Positions 25,931 through 35,600 of a DNA stretch of 64,000 nt are shown piece by piece (the first letter of the stretch is position 1; each line of letters opens with the position of its first letter). The position numbers and the translations under genes are program-made. The notes below the pieces were generated by a model, which was given only the letters and a program-made list of their open reading frames with translations, made no database searches and was not told the DNA's origin. Source of the stretch: Schaalia odontolytica (GTDB lineage: Bacteria; Actinomycetota; Actinomycetes; Actinomycetales; Actinomycetaceae); NCBI RefSeq assembly GCF_002847525.1, contig NZ_PKKM01000002.1:1-64000 (forward strand). Direction: 5' to 3'.

Positions 25931-27751
25931 TCAGTGTCCTTTCGCGGTCGCGCTCATGCGCCGCATGTACGGGTGGTCGGCGAGCTGGTCGGGCGTGCCC
26001 AGCGCAATGATGCGGCCTGCCTCGAGAATGGCGATCTGGTCGACGCCGGCGATGGACGCTGCGCGGTGCGCGATGACCAGGACCGTCTTTCCTTGGACGA
26101 GGCGGGTCAGCGCCGCCTGGATATCGGCTTCGGCCTCCGGATCGGTGAAGGCAGTGGCCTCGTCGAGAACGAGGATGGGGGCATCGACGAGGAGAGCACG
26201 CGCAATCGCGATTCGTTGAGCTTGGCCACCCGAGGGATGCGCGTCCTCCCCAATGACGGAGTCGAGGCCTCGGGGCAGGGAACGCAAGTAGTCGTCGATG
26301 CGCGCGGCCCCGGCGGCCGCCCACACCGCTTCGTCGCTGGCGTCCGGGACTCCCAGCGCGATGTTGTCGCGCACGGAGATGTCGAGGAGTTGCGGATCCT
26401 GGAGGACGAAGGAGACGTGCCGGTAGAGAACATCGGGGGCGATGTCGCGAGCATCAACCCCGCTGATGCGCACGTTCCCACTATCCGGGTCAGCGAAGCG
26501 CGCAACCAGCGTCGCGAGCGTCGATTTTCCCGATCCGGAGGACCCAACGAGGGCGGTCACCGAGCCCTCGGGGATGGTCAGACTGACGTCGTCCAGCGCG
26601 AGGGTCGCCCCGTAGGAGAAGGACACGCCATCAATCTCGATATCGGCTCCCTCCGGCGCTGAACTCCCCTCGGCAGGCAACGGGGCGACCGAAAGTAGGT
26701 CCACGATGCGCAGCGCGGCGGCCCCAGCGATCTGGTAGGCCCAGGTCGTCGTACCCAGCACCTCGATGGCCGCCGGGATGACGAGGGCGATGAGCGCGCA
26801 GGTGATCACCTGGACCGGGCTCACGATGCCCAAGGCCACGAGCGCGGACCCTCCCGCCGTCGAGATAAGCAGGATCAGGGAGGGAGATACGGTCGCCTGC
26901 CCAAGCGCAGAGCCTTTCAGCAGGGGGCCGCACCAGTCGACGTAGAATCGAGAGAAGTCCTCGGTGGCCCGGGTGAATCGCTCGTGCGAGCGCCCCACGG
27001 TCCCGAATGCCTTGACGACGCTGATGCCGGAGACAAACTCGACCATCGTGGACGAGACGCGCGTCAGGTGACGGTCCATCTCGGCGGTCTTTTCCCCCAT
27101 GCCTCGCATCATCCACGCGTTGAGGAGCCCGTAGACGGGCAGCGTGGCGATCGACAGGAGTCCGAGTCGCCAGTCGACGACGAAGGCGTAGATGAGCAGG
27201 GACAGCGGTGCGCTGACGGCGGCAGCGGATTCGACGGGGGCGTGCGCGATGACCGTGTGCACGTCATGCGTGTCGTCCTGGATCGCCTTGCGCACGGCCC
27301 CCGAGTTCGTGGATGTGAACCAGGCGAGGGGCGCTGCGGAGAGGACACCCACCATGCGGGAGCGCACGATGTGCCCAAAACGCACGTCCGCGAAGTGAGT
27401 GACGGTCAGCGCGATGAAGTAGATGCCGTATCGGAGGCCGAACGCACCGGTCAGCCACATGAGTAACGTCATCACCTCGGCGCGATCAGGCGAGGCACCC
27501 GAGCGGGCCGCCTCCAGCAGCACCTCCCCAAGCTGGACGAGGATGACGTAGGGGGCAACCGCGAGCGCACCGTAGATGAGCCCGAGCACCCGGGAGAGCA
27601 TCATGGATCCACGGATGGGAGCGGTCAGCTCCTTGAAGGCGCGCTGGCCCGCGAGGTGCGCCGCACGCGGGTCGCCAGCGGCGGTCTTGTCAGCGTGCGG
27701 ATCGCTCGGGGACGAGGCAGTGGTGTCCTCGTGCTCGTCGGTGTCTGTCAT
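25931..27751 (-). CDS. ABC transporter, fused permease-ATPase (siderophore-importer-like), partner A
   Basis: The 606-residue half-transporter begins with a polar Asp/Glu/Thr-rich tail, then six membrane segments and an ATPase domain with Walker A GSSGSGKST and Walker B ILVLDEATAFTD. The signature reads PSGGQAQRIAIARAL, with P for the usual L. Its ATG overlaps the stop of the ECF ATPase gene (ATGA), so translation is coupled. Heterodimeric pairs of this type beside ECF genes occur in Firmicutes and Actinobacteria. The iron box in front of the operon supports a role in metal-chelate uptake. Confidence 0.85.
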   Translation of the reverse strand: MTDTDEHEDTTASSPSDPHADKTAAGDPRAAHLAGQRAFKELTAPIRGSMMLSRVLGLIYGALAVAPYVILVQLGEVLLEAARSGASPDRAEVMTLLMWLTGAFGLRYGIYFIALTVTHFADVRFGHIVRSRMVGVLSAAPLAWFTSTNSGAVRKAIQDDTHDVHTVIAHAPVESAAAVSAPLSLLIYAFVVDWRLGLLSIATLPVYGLLNAWMMRGMGEKTAEMDRHLTRVSSTMVEFVSGISVVKAFGTVGRSHERFTRATEDFSRFYVDWCGPLLKGSALGQATVSPSLILLISTAGGSALVALGIVSPVQVITCALIALVIPAAIEVLGTTTWAYQIAGAAALRIVDLLSVAPLPAEGSSAPEGADIEIDGVSFSYGATLALDDVSLTIPEGSVTALVGSSGSGKSTLATLVARFADPDSGNVRISGVDARDIAPDVLYRHVSFVLQDPQLLDISVRDNIALGVPDASDEAVWAAAGAARIDDYLRSLPRGLDSVIGEDAHPSGGQAQRIAIARALLVDAPILVLDEATAFTDPEAEADIQAALTRLVQGKTVLVIAHRAASIAGVDQIAILEAGRIIALGTPDQLADHPYMRRMSATAKGH

Positions 27752-29205
27752 TGGTGGTCTCCTTCGCGGGCGCACGTGGCACCCGTCGGCGTGAGTGTGA
27801 TGAGTCGATCCGCGCAGGCCGAGGCGAACTCGCCGTCGTGGGTAACAACGATGACGGCCGCACCTTCGTCGGCAATGCGGCGCAGGGTGGACGTGATGGA
27901 GGTGAGGTGTCGCGCGTCGACCCCTGACGTGGGTTCGTCAAGAATGACGATGCGGCGCCCGGTGGCACGCGCGGCTGCGATGACGAGGCGTTGTTTTTGT
28001 CCTCCCGACAGGCTCAGCGGGTGCCGATCCCCCAGGTGCGCGAGGTCGAAGTCACCCAGGAGCTTCTCCGCGTCCTCGCCGCTCGCCTCCGAGGCTCCGA
28101 TCGTGAGTTCACCCGCAAGCGTGTCGGAGAAAAGCTGGCGTCCGGTCTCCTGCATGACGAGCGCGCACGCGGACCGGCGCTGCCGACGATTGGTAGCCCG
28201 CCCGTCCAGTGTGATCGTCCCGGTGCCGGGAGCGGCCAGCCCGCACAAAACGCGCACGAGGGTCGTTTTCCCAACACCGTTCGCTCCCGTGATGCAGGTG
28301 ATCTGCCCGGCCGGGAAGTCGGCGTTTAACCCTTCGAACACGGGGGTGTTCCCGTAGGAGAAGCTCAGATCCCGGCAGGACAGGCGCGCTCCCCCATCGG
28401 TCGAGGCCGCGGTCTCGGAGTTCCGCGAGGACACCCATGCCTCGGGCGGGCCGGGATCCACGAGGGTGCGTAGTCCGAGCGACTGCCGCTGCGCGTCATC
28501 CATCGCGTAGAACTCCTGACCGCTCCACGCGCGCGTGACCTCCCCATCCTCCATGAGGAGAACCTGGTCGGCGAGCCCCCGCAGGAAGTGAAGGCGGTGC
28601 TCGACGACGACGATCGTCATCCCCTGCTCTTTGAGAACTGTGAGAGCGCGACGCACGTCGGCGATGGCGTCTGGGTCCAAGTTCGACGTCGGCTCGTCGG
28701 CGAGGAGGACCGGCGCCCCGGAGGCAAGCGCGCAGGCAAGTGCAACCTTTTGGAGCTGCCCGCCCGACAGGCTCGACAGCTTCCTGTCCATCAGGTGCGA
28801 GATGCCCATGAGCTCGGCGGCGCGCGTGCTGGCCTCGATCAGGGCCTCGCGATCGCGGCCGTAGTTCTCGCCGCAGAAGGCCAGCTCCTCGGCGACGGTG
28901 TCGCAGAAGAACTGGGTGCGCGGGTTCTGGAAGACCGATGAGCACAGGTGTCCGACCTCGGTCAGGGGGACCTCGGCGAGGTCGCGCCCATCAATCCGCA
29001 CCACGCCTTCCAGTTCTCCCGGGGTCATCTGTGGGACGAGGCCGGTGAGCGCCCGCATGAGCGTCGACTTTCCGCAGCCGGAGGCTCCACACACGAGCGT
29101 GAGGGTGCCAGGCCGGGCGGACAGATCGACCCCACGCAGGGCTTCCACTCGGTCCCCCGTCAGCTCGCTCACGTAGGAGAACGATAGGGATTCAACGTCA
29201 ATCAT
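27748..29205 (-). CDS. ECF transporter ATPase with two ABC domains
   Basis: The 485-residue protein holds two ATPase domains. The first (about 1-235) has GASGCGKST, LSGGQLQKVALACAL and VLLADEPTS; the second (about 275-485) has GANGVGKTT, LSGGQKQRLVIAAAR and IVILDEPTS. Both sites look intact. Energy-coupling-factor systems often have two separate ATPase genes; here they are fused. It overlaps the T-component gene by four bases (ATGA). Confidence 0.9.
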   Translation of the reverse strand: MIDVESLSFSYVSELTGDRVEALRGVDLSARPGTLTLVCGASGCGKSTLMRALTGLVPQMTPGELEGVVRIDGRDLAEVPLTEVGHLCSSVFQNPRTQFFCDTVAEELAFCGENYGRDREALIEASTRAAELMGISHLMDRKLSSLSGGQLQKVALACALASGAPVLLADEPTSNLDPDAIADVRRALTVLKEQGMTIVVVEHRLHFLRGLADQVLLMEDGEVTRAWSGQEFYAMDDAQRQSLGLRTLVDPGPPEAWVSSRNSETAASTDGGARLSCRDLSFSYGNTPVFEGLNADFPAGQITCITGANGVGKTTLVRVLCGLAAPGTGTITLDGRATNRRQRRSACALVMQETGRQLFSDTLAGELTIGASEASGEDAEKLLGDFDLAHLGDRHPLSLSGGQKQRLVIAAARATGRRIVILDEPTSGVDARHLTSITSTLRRIADEGAAVIVVTHDGEFASACADRLITLTPTGATCAREGDHQ

Positions 29206-29978
29206 GGGAGTACTCCGAGGTGAGCGCTGACCTCAATGGCGATAACGCCGGCGACGCACACGAGGGCGACCGCGTCCCAGACGCTGGCCCGCAGCCGCGT
29301 CAGCGACGTGGGGCGCGTCGGGCCGCCGAGGCCTCGGATAACGCTGGAGGCCGCCAGGTCGTCGGCCACGCGCGCGATAGAGGACAGCAGGGGAACCAGA
29401 AAGCGCTCAGCGATCACGAGGGGGTGACGCAGAACGCCACGCACCCCGAGGTCGACGCCACGCATCTCCATCGCTTCACGGATGGCCACCGCCTCTGAGC
29501 CCACCGTCGGAATCACGCGGAAAGCAACGGCAAGAGCGTCGACGAACACACGCGGCAGGTGAACCGCGCGTAGCGCCGCTTTCATCTGACCGATTCTCGT
29601 CGTGCGGTACACGTAGAGGGCCAGGCCAAAGCCCGCGAAGAAGCGCGCAAACCAGAATGCGATCGCACTGCACGTGCCGATCACAAGGACCACGCCTCGC
29701 GGCGATCCCATGCCCTCGAGCCAAGCGACAAGGAGGGGCGAGCCAAGGCTCAACGCGTCGCAGACGAGGCACCCAAGCCCCGTGCGCACCGCCGCCCGAC
29801 CGCCGGCCTCCCACGCGAGGGCGACCACCGCAAGCAGTTGGACCGCAAGGAGCGTGGACGTGGGGCTCGCGCGCATGACGAGCGCGTTGAGGACGAGGAG
29901 GGCCAGAAGTTTCGTTCGCGGATCGAGCTTGCTCGTGGCCTCACCTGGGGCGGCCTCGGCGAGCGAGATCTCAGGCAA
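29202..29978 (-). CDS. ECF transporter T component (membrane)
   Basis: The protein of about 258 residues has KLDPRTKLLALLVLNALVM near the start, the usual entry into the T-component membrane domain, and several hydrophobic segments. The coupling motif region includes MEMRGVDLGVRG, a variant of the ARG signatures. The start is uncertain: a TTG at 29978 with GAAGG upstream fits an eight-base overlap with the S-component gene, while an ATG at 30029 would overlap it by 59 bases. It links the S component to the two-domain ATPase. Confidence 0.8.
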   Translation of the reverse strand: MPEISLAEAAPGEATSKLDPRTKLLALLVLNALVMRASPTSTLLAVQLLAVVALAWEAGGRAAVRTGLGCLVCDALSLGSPLLVAWLEGMGSPRGVVLVIGTCSAIAFWFARFFAGFGLALYVYRTTRIGQMKAALRAVHLPRVFVDALAVAFRVIPTVGSEAVAIREAMEMRGVDLGVRGVLRHPLVIAERFLVPLLSSIARVADDLAASSVIRGLGGPTRPTSLTRLRASVWDAVALVCVAGVIAIEVSAHLGVLP

Positions 29979-30570
29979 CGCCGGCCTTCGCGAAGTGCTT
30001 GCGCAGCAGGAAGCGTCCAATGAGTCCACCGATGCACGCGACGATCATCGCGACGACAACCCACACACTGATGACTGCGGGGCTGAAGAGGGCTCGCATG
30101 CTATCCGCGTAGTCCTGGCCCATCTGGGATGCGACGTCCTCGTAATAGGGATCCGGAGCGAAGAAAATGGGGGCAAGCGGACCGATCATCCACAGGGAGA
30201 ACAGCATGTATGCGGCGATGTTTCGAGGGGCACTGACGTAACCGCCACCCCGGGCGATGAGATCACCCAGGAAACCGAGGATCAGGGTAACTGGAATGGT
30301 CACCCACGCGTGCCCGGTCACCACCATCAGGAAAGCGACGATGCCTCCCATGATCGTGAGCGTGCCGAACATACGCGAACGCACCAGCATCAGCATGACG
30401 ACCGATCCGTTGAGCAGCAGTCCGACGATCCAACCGACAAACATGAACGCCGGACCAAAGAATCCCAGCATTCCCGAGCACCACATGAGAACGAAGTAGA
30501 CGGCGGTGAACGCACCAATCGTGACGGCCGAGCGCGCCTTTGTAACGCCCGAACCTGCAACCTGAGACAT
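29971..30570 (-). CDS. ECF transporter S component, MptD/Trep_Strep-like
   Basis: The 199-residue protein is almost wholly hydrophobic, with five to six membrane segments, and contains TIGAFTAVYFVLMWCSGMLG and a C-terminal GRFLLRKHFAKAG. It resembles the Trep_Strep/MptD group of substrate-binding S components found next to ABC half-transporter pairs. It would define the substrate. The group's ligand is not firmly known; the iron box upstream suggests iron or a metallophore. It is the first gene of the five-gene operon. Confidence 0.75.
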   Translation of the reverse strand: MSQVAGSGVTKARSAVTIGAFTAVYFVLMWCSGMLGFFGPAFMFVGWIVGLLLNGSVVMLMLVRSRMFGTLTIMGGIVAFLMVVTGHAWVTIPVTLILGFLGDLIARGGGYVSAPRNIAAYMLFSLWMIGPLAPIFFAPDPYYEDVASQMGQDYADSMRALFSPAVISVWVVVAMIVACIGGLIGRFLLRKHFAKAGVA

Positions 30571-30610
30571 TATCGTGACCCTTCACGAACATAGGTTTAT
30601 AGAAGCGAAA

Positions 30611-30629
30611 TAAGGTTACCCTATTCCGC
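30611..30629. promoter_or_regulatory. Candidate DtxR/IdeR iron box before the ECF operon
   Basis: TAAGGTTACCCTATTCCGC matches the known 19-bp DtxR consensus TWAGGTTAGSCTAACCTWA at most positions of its left two thirds. It lies 41 bases upstream of the S-component ATG. A second inverted pair, ACATAGGT (30589) and ACCTATGT (30644), brackets it. Iron-dependent repression of the transporter operon is inferred. Confidence 0.55.
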
Positions 30630-30709
30630 GCCTATTGTGTGTGACCTATGTCCCCTATTTCGTCCGGGGACGCCACCAGCTCATCCCACGAGCACCCCAC
30701 AAACAAAGC

Positions 30710-30742
30710 GAGGCCCCGCGCAGCGGTGCTGCGCGGGGCCCC
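30710..30742 (-). terminator. Terminator of rplKA
   Basis: GGCCCCGCGCAGC and GCTGCGCGGGGCC form a perfect 13-bp stem with a three-base loop, 24 bases past the rplA stop. It separates the ribosomal genes from the ECF operon promoter. Confidence 0.8.
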
Positions 30743-30765
30743 GATGCTTGATCAGCGAGCGCGGC

Positions 30766-31473
30766 TCACTTCTCGATGAGGTCCTTGACCTTGGTGACAT
30801 CCACGGGGATGCCGGGGCCCATCGTCGTGGCGACGGCGCCCTTGAGCAGGTAGCGGCCCTTCGAAGAGGTCGGCTTGAGACGCAGCACCTCGTCCAGGAC
30901 GGCGGCGTAGTTCTCGGTCAGCTGCTCAGCGGTGAAGGAGGCCTTGCCGACGATGAACGCCAGGTTGGCGTGCTTGTCGACGCGGAACTCGATACGACCA
31001 CCCTTGATCTCCTTGACGGCCTTCGCGACATCCATGGTCACGGTGCCCGTCTTGGGGTTCGGCATGAGGCCACGGGGGCCGAGGACGCGGCCGAGGCGGC
31101 CAACCTTGCCCATCAGGTCGGGGGTAGCAACGGCGACATCGAAGTCGGTGTAGCCCTTGGCAACCTTCTCGATGAGCTCGTCGCCGCCGACCTCGTCGGC
31201 GCCTGCGTCGATCGCTTCCTGAGCGCGCGGACCAACGGCGAAGACCAAGACCCGGGCGGTCTTGCCGGTGCCGTGCGGCAGGGAAACGGTGCCACGGACC
31301 ATCTGGTCCGCCTGGCGGGGGTCGACACCCAGTCGGAAGACGACCTCAACGGTCGAGTCGAACTTGGTGACGGTGGTCTCCTTGGCCAGCTTCATGGCCT
31401 CGAAGGGGGTGTACAGCACGTCCGCGTGGACCTTCTCGGCCGCTGCGCGGTAGCTCTTGGAGCGCTTGGTCAT
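30766..31473 (-). CDS. rplA: Ribosomal protein L1
   Basis: The 235-residue protein has the L1 signature in [15 protein letters not shown] and the N-terminal [13 protein letters not shown]. It binds 23S rRNA at the mobile stalk beside the E site and in many bacteria represses its own operon. It lies 69 bases after rplK. Length is normal. Confidence 0.97.
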   Translation of the reverse strand: MTKRSKSYRAAAEKVHADVLYTPFEAMKLAKETTVTKFDSTVEVVFRLGVDPRQADQMVRGTVSLPHGTGKTARVLVFAVGPRAQEAIDAGADEVGGDELIEKVAKGYTDFDVAVATPDLMGKVGRLGRVLGPRGLMPNPKTGTVTMDVAKAVKEIKGGRIEFRVDKHANLAFIVGKASFTAEQLTENYAAVLDEVLRLKPTSSKGRYLLKGAVATTMGPGIPVDVTKVKDLIEK

Positions 31474-31542
31474 TCTGCTTCTTCTCCTTGCAGTCGTGGG
31501 TGTCGGGCAGCGCCTGCCCTACCACGGGGGGGTTGGTTGAGG

Positions 31543-31974
31543 TCAGCCCTCGACGTTGATGCCCATGGAGCGGGCGGTGCCGGCGATGATCTTGGCAGCA
31601 GCCTCGACATCGTTGGCGTTGAGGTCAGCCATCTTGGACTGGCCGATTTCGCGAGCCTGATCCATCGTGATCGAACCAACCTTGACGGTGTTGGGGGTGC
31701 CGGAACCCTTCTGGATGCCAGCAGCCTTCTTGATGAGCTCAGCGGCGGGCGGCGTCTTGAGGACGAACGTGAAGGAACGATCCTCGTAGACGGTGATCTC
31801 AACGGGGATGATGTTTCCACGCTGCGACTCGGTGGCCGCGTTGTAAGCCTTGGTGAACTCAACGATGTTCACGCCGTGCTGGCCCAGAGCGGGGCCGACG
31901 GGCGGTGCGGGGGTAGCGGCGCCGGCTGCGATCTGAAGCTTGATCAGGCCGGTGACCTTCTTCTTCGGTGCCAT
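31543..31974 (-). CDS. rplK: Ribosomal protein L11
   Basis: The 143-residue protein contains [20 protein letters not shown], the proline-rich N-terminal signature, and the C-terminal rRNA-binding part ending [13 protein letters not shown]. It forms the GTPase-associated centre, the target site of thiopeptides; the TipA-like regulator also lies in this window. Length is normal. Confidence 0.97.
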   Translation of the reverse strand: MAPKKKVTGLIKLQIAAGAATPAPPVGPALGQHGVNIVEFTKAYNAATESQRGNIIPVEITVYEDRSFTFVLKTPPAAELIKKAAGIQKGSGTPNTVKVGSITMDQAREIGQSKMADLNANDVEAAAKIIAGTARSMGINVEG

Positions 31975-32088
31975 GAATGCGGGTCTTTCTTCTGAAGTTC
32001 TGGCCGACGGGTGTCGGTCAGGGCGGAGCGTTTGGCGCTGCTCACTGGGTTTCAGTGGGCATAGTGCGCCCTACGCACACAAAAGTGA

Positions 32089-32118
32089 ATCATAACGCGA
32101 TTCCGGGCTTGATCCCAA
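32089..32118 (-). promoter_or_regulatory. Probable rplKA promoter
   Basis: On the minus strand TTGGGA (32113-32118) and TATGAT (32089-32094) are 18 bases apart in the gap between nusG and rplK. The leader of about 110 bases that follows contains GC-rich stems. It would drive rplKA separately from secE-nusG. Confidence 0.55.
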
Positions 32119-32134
32119 GTCCGGGTGCGTGATG

Positions 32135-32917
32135 TCACTGCTCGAGCTTCTCCACCTGGTCGAAGCCGAGCTCGAGCGGCGTCTCGCGCTCGAAGATGGT
32201 GACGAGGACCTTGAGCTTCTGAGTCTCGGGCATGATCTCGGAGATCGTGGCCGACATGGTCTCGAAAGGTCCGTCGGTGACGGTGACGATCTCGCCGACC
32301 TCGAACTGGGTCTGGACGACCTGGACGGGTGCGGGCTGATCCTTGGCGGCCTCGGCGGCTTCCTCGAGGACGTTGGGCGTCAGGAGCATGACGACCTCGT
32401 CGATCGAGAGCGGCACGGGGTTGTGCTGGTCGCCCACGAAGCCGGTAACGGCGGGGGTTTCCTTGACGACGCGGTACGAGGCCTCGTTGAAGTCCATGCA
32501 GACGATCGCGTAGCCGGGGATACGCACGTGGCGCACGCGCTTCTTCGCGTTGCCGCGGTACTCCATGACGTACTCGTCCGGAACCTCGACGGCGAAGATG
32601 TAGTCTTCCATGTTCTGCGTGGTGATGCGCTGCTCGAGGTTCGCCTTCACCTTGCGCTCGTGGCCGGAGTAGGTGTGGATGACGTACCAGTCGCCGGGGG
32701 ACATGTAGAGCTTGCGGCGCAGCTTGGCGATCGCTTCCTCTTCGGACGAGGCCGGGGCCTCGTCGTCAGATTCGGTTTCCTTCTCGGCGACCTCCTCGGC
32801 CACCTCGTCAACGATTGCCTGGGCGGCTCCGTCTGCCAGCGCCTCGGCGGTCTCCTGCTGGACCTCTTCCTGGTGCTCCTCGAAGGCCTGTTCCTCGGTG
32901 TAGTTTTCGTCGCTCAC
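32135..32917 (-). CDS. nusG: Transcription termination/antitermination factor NusG
   Basis: The 260-residue protein has an acidic N-terminal extension (about 1-75), the NGN domain starting at [20 protein letters not shown], and a C-terminal KOW domain with [20 protein letters not shown]. It binds RNA polymerase and couples it to Rho or the ribosome. GTG 32917 has GGAGGG seven bases upstream. Long acidic N-termini are usual in actinobacterial NusG. A perfect palindromic repeat copy (32745-32764) is read in frame as DEAPASS in this extension. Confidence 0.95.
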   Translation of the reverse strand: MSDENYTEEQAFEEHQEEVQQETAEALADGAAQAIVDEVAEEVAEKETESDDEAPASSEEEAIAKLRRKLYMSPGDWYVIHTYSGHERKVKANLEQRITTQNMEDYIFAVEVPDEYVMEYRGNAKKRVRHVRIPGYAIVCMDFNEASYRVVKETPAVTGFVGDQHNPVPLSIDEVVMLLTPNVLEEAAEAAKDQPAPVQVVQTQFEVGEIVTVTDGPFETMSATISEIMPETQKLKVLVTIFERETPLELGFDQVEKLEQ

Positions 32918-32955
32918 GACGTATCCCTCCTGCAAATGGGGCCGGACCGTAGAAG

Positions 32956-32986
32956 AAACCCGCCTGCAGTGTCCTGCGGGCGGGTT
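32956..32986 (-). terminator. Hairpin between secE and nusG
   Basis: AACCCGCC (32957) pairs with GGCGGGTT (32979), with CTGCAG/CTGCGG inside. It lies in the 77-base gap between the secE stop and the nusG start and has only a short T run on the minus strand. Partial termination or message processing is possible. Confidence 0.4.
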
Positions 32987-32994
32987 CGTCGGTC

Positions 32995-33291
32995 TCAGCC
33001 GAAGATCAATGCACTTAGTTTACCGAATCCGAAGTCGAGTAGGCCAGCGAAAAGCATGATTGCGGCGACAAACACAACGACGACGAGGAAGTAGGTCCAG
33101 GTTTCGGATCCCGTGGGGTAGGTGACCTTCTTCATTTCGTCAATGACCTGCTTGAAGAAGAGCCAGATGCCACCGAAGAAACCGGGGCGCTTGTTCTGCT
33201 CCTTGGCAGCCTCGCTACGCTTGCGGGTCGCCTCATTCTTAGTGCGATCTCGGCGCGAGGATTCAGCATCCGAGGCAACACGATCGGCCAT
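32995..33291 (-). CDS. secE: Preprotein translocase subunit SecE
   Basis: The 98-residue protein has a charged N-terminal half, then [20 protein letters not shown], the conserved amphipathic helix, and a single C-terminal membrane segment. It clamps SecY in the translocon. It follows tRNA-Trp and precedes nusG, the usual bacterial order. Confidence 0.95.
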   Translation of the reverse strand: MADRVASDAESSRRDRTKNEATRKRSEAAKEQNKRPGFFGGIWLFFKQVIDEMKKVTYPTGSETWTYFLVVVVFVAAIMLFAGLLDFGFGKLSALIFG

Positions 33292-33326
33292 GGGAATCCT
33301 CCTACGAAAATGATCAGCCTAATCCG

Positions 33327-33399
33327 CAGGGCAGGCGGGACTCGAACCCACAACCGCCGGTTTTGGAGACCGGTGCGCTACCAATTGCGCCACTGCCCT
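33327..33399 (-). tRNA. tRNA-Trp (CCA)
   Basis: The 73-base gene has acceptor AGGGCAG with CTGCCCT, anticodon loop CTCCAAA giving CCA, and T-loop GGTTCGAGTCC. The discriminator is G and CCA is not encoded. On the minus strand a promoter-like pair, TTGGAC (33448-33453) and TAATGT (33423-33428), 19 bases apart, lies upstream. secE and nusG follow, as in many bacteria. Confidence 0.95.
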
Positions 33400-33582
33400 A
33401 CGCAGGAAAACCTGCCTGACGAACATTAGTGGATAAGGCGGCGCTTTGTCCAACCGAGAAGTGTGTCGGCGGGTCACATGCCGCGAAATACCGGCCCCGA
33501 CCTCGTAAATGAGAGGTAGCCCACGCGCACATCGCGTGCGCTCTCCGCCACACACGCGCGCGCGACGTGGGACCATGGAGGG

Positions 33583-34788
33583 GTGACCAATACTCCTCGC
33601 ACCCGTGTCTCTGATCGTTTCAACGCCATCACGCCGTCCGCGACCCTGGCCGTGGACGCGAAGGCCAAGGCCCTCAAGGCCGCCGGCCGCCCGGTGATCG
33701 GCTTCGGCGCCGGCGAACCCGACTTCGCCACGCCCGACTACATTGTCGAGGCCGCCGTCAAGGCCGCGCGCAACCCCGCGATGCACCGCTACACGCCCGC
33801 CGCCGGCCTCCCGGCGCTGCGCGAGGCCATCGCTGCTAAGACCCTGCGCGACTCCGGCTACGAGGTCTCCCCCGCCGACATCGTCGTCACCAACGGCGGC
33901 AAGCAGGCAGTCTTCCAGGCTTTTGCCGCGCTGCTGGGCCCCGGCGACGAGGCGATCCTGCCGACCCCCTACTGGACCACGTACCCCGAGGTCGTCAAGC
34001 TCGCCGGTGCGACCCCCGTCGAGGTGTTCGCCGGCGCCGACCAGGACTACAAGGTGACCGTCGAGCAGCTCGAGGCCGCGCGCACCCCTCGCACGAAGGT
34101 CCTCCTCATGTGCTCGCCGTCCAACCCGACGGGCAGCGTCTACACGCCCGAGGAGCTGACCGCGATCGGCCAGTGGGCCCTCGAGCACGGCATCTGGGTC
34201 ATCTCGGACGAGATCTACGAGCACCTGCTGTACGAGGACGCGCAGACCGCGCACATCGTCAAGCTGGTGCCCGAGCTGGCCGACCAAGCCGTCATCCTCA
34301 ACGGCGTTGCCAAGACCTACGCGATGACCGGCTGGCGAGTGGGCTGGATGATCGGCCCCTCCGACGTCATCAAGGCCGCGCTGTCCTTCCAGTCGCACCT
34401 GACCTCCAACGTCAACAACGTCGCCCAGGAGGCCGCGCGCGCCGCCGTGTCGGGTTCCCTGGACGCCGTGGACGAGATGCGCGTCGCCTTCGACCGTCGC
34501 CGCCGCCTCATCGTTGACATGCTGCGCCAGATCGACGGTTTCGACGTTCCGACCCCCAAGGGCGCGTTCTACGTCTACCCCTCCGTCGAGCGTCTGCTGG
34601 GCCGCGAGATCCGCGGCCGCGTGGCCAACACGTCGGGCGAGCTCGCCGACCTGATCCTCGACGAGGTCGAGGTCGCGGCTGTCCCGGGCGAGGCCTTCGG
34701 CCCCTCCGGCTTCCTGCGCTTCTCCTACGCCCTGGCCGACGATGACCTCGTCGAGGGCATCACCCGCGTGCAGGAGCTCTTCGCCTGA
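33583..34788 (+). CDS. PLP-dependent aminotransferase, aspartate aminotransferase-like
   Basis: The 401-residue class I aminotransferase has the PLP lysine in [17 protein letters not shown], preceded by SDEIYEHL and [16 protein letters not shown]. The N-terminus [11 protein letters not shown] is typical of the I-gamma aspartate aminotransferase branch of Actinobacteria. It probably moves amino groups between aspartate and 2-oxoglutarate. The GTG start at 33583 follows GGAGGG. It is the first of three plus-strand genes and its stop overlaps the next start by one base. Confidence 0.87.
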   Translation: MTNTPRTRVSDRFNAITPSATLAVDAKAKALKAAGRPVIGFGAGEPDFATPDYIVEAAVKAARNPAMHRYTPAAGLPALREAIAAKTLRDSGYEVSPADIVVTNGGKQAVFQAFAALLGPGDEAILPTPYWTTYPEVVKLAGATPVEVFAGADQDYKVTVEQLEAARTPRTKVLLMCSPSNPTGSVYTPEELTAIGQWALEHGIWVISDEIYEHLLYEDAQTAHIVKLVPELADQAVILNGVAKTYAMTGWRVGWMIGPSDVIKAALSFQSHLTSNVNNVAQEAARAAVSGSLDAVDEMRVAFDRRRRLIVDMLRQIDGFDVPTPKGAFYVYPSVERLLGREIRGRVANTSGELADLILDEVEVAAVPGEAFGPSGFLRFSYALADDDLVEGITRVQELFA

Positions 34789-35597
34789 TGCACGTCTCGT
34801 TCGAACGGACAGCGCAGGAGGCCCCCCTCGGTACGGTCCTCCTCGCCCACGGGTACGCGGAACACAGCGGGCGCTACGCCCACCTGCGCTCCGCACTCAC
34901 CCGTGCCGGTTACGACGTCGCCTACTACGACCACGCGGGCCACGGGACCTCTGAGGGTCCCCGCGCCCGCGTGGACGTGGGCGCGCTGATCCGCGACTTC
35001 GGTGACGCGCGCCGGGCGACCCTCGCACACGCGCGCACGCCGGACCTGTTCCTGTTCGGACACTCGATGGGCGGCATCATCGCGGCCGCCTCCACGATCC
35101 TCGATCCGACGCGGCTGCGCGGCACGGTTCTGTCCGCGCCGGCGCTGCGCCCCCTCCCCCACGTCTCCCCGTCCCAGGCGCGCAGGCTGCTGCCGATCGC
35201 CAGGCTGCGCCCCGGTCTCGTCGTGGCGAAGGGCGCGTCCGACATGGAGGTCTCTCCCCTGTCGCGCGACCCGCAGGTCCAGCGCGACTTCGACGCGGAC
35301 CCGCTCACCTACAAGGGCGGCGTGCCGATTCTGACGGGCGCGACCATGATCATTCAGGGCGACGAGGTCATCGCGCGCGCCGGCCGCCTGGCCTCGCCGA
35401 CGCTCGTCATGCACGGGTCGGGCGACCTGATGGCGGACCTGCGCGGTTCGCGCGAGCTCGTGCGCGGGGCACGCGCGGCGCACCCGGACGCCGACATCCA
35501 CCTGCGCATCATCGACGGCGCCTACCACGAGCTCCTCAACGAGCCCGAGGGCCCCGGCCTGATCCGCGACATCATCATCTGGCTCGGGGAGCACTAG
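34788..35597 (+). CDS. Alpha/beta hydrolase, monoacylglycerol lipase-like
   Basis: The 269-residue protein has the nucleophile elbow GHSMGG and an early HGYAEHSGRYAHL, the oxyanion part typical of the monoacylglycerol lipase/lysophospholipase group. The likely acid is Asp in GSGDLMAD, and the catalytic His is in AYHELLNE. There is no signal peptide, so it is cytoplasmic. The ATG overlaps the aminotransferase stop, and adenosine deaminase follows after three bases. The functional link among the three genes is unclear. Confidence 0.8.
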   Translation: MHVSFERTAQEAPLGTVLLAHGYAEHSGRYAHLRSALTRAGYDVAYYDHAGHGTSEGPRARVDVGALIRDFGDARRATLAHARTPDLFLFGHSMGGIIAAASTILDPTRLRGTVLSAPALRPLPHVSPSQARRLLPIARLRPGLVVAKGASDMEVSPLSRDPQVQRDFDADPLTYKGGVPILTGATMIIQGDEVIARAGRLASPTLVMHGSGDLMADLRGSRELVRGARAAHPDADIHLRIIDGAYHELLNEPEGPGLIRDIIIWLGEH

Positions 35598-35600
35598 GCC

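Noticed and set aside
23369..33291. Horizontal transfer of the ECF operon, since it splits rplKA and rplJL
   Set aside because: Base composition and codon use look like the neighbours, all genes keep the same strand, and no repeats or mobility genes flank it; insertion may be ancient.
33474..34896. Minus-strand frames over the aminotransferase
   Set aside because: They are shadows of the plus-strand gene, which has intact PLP motifs.
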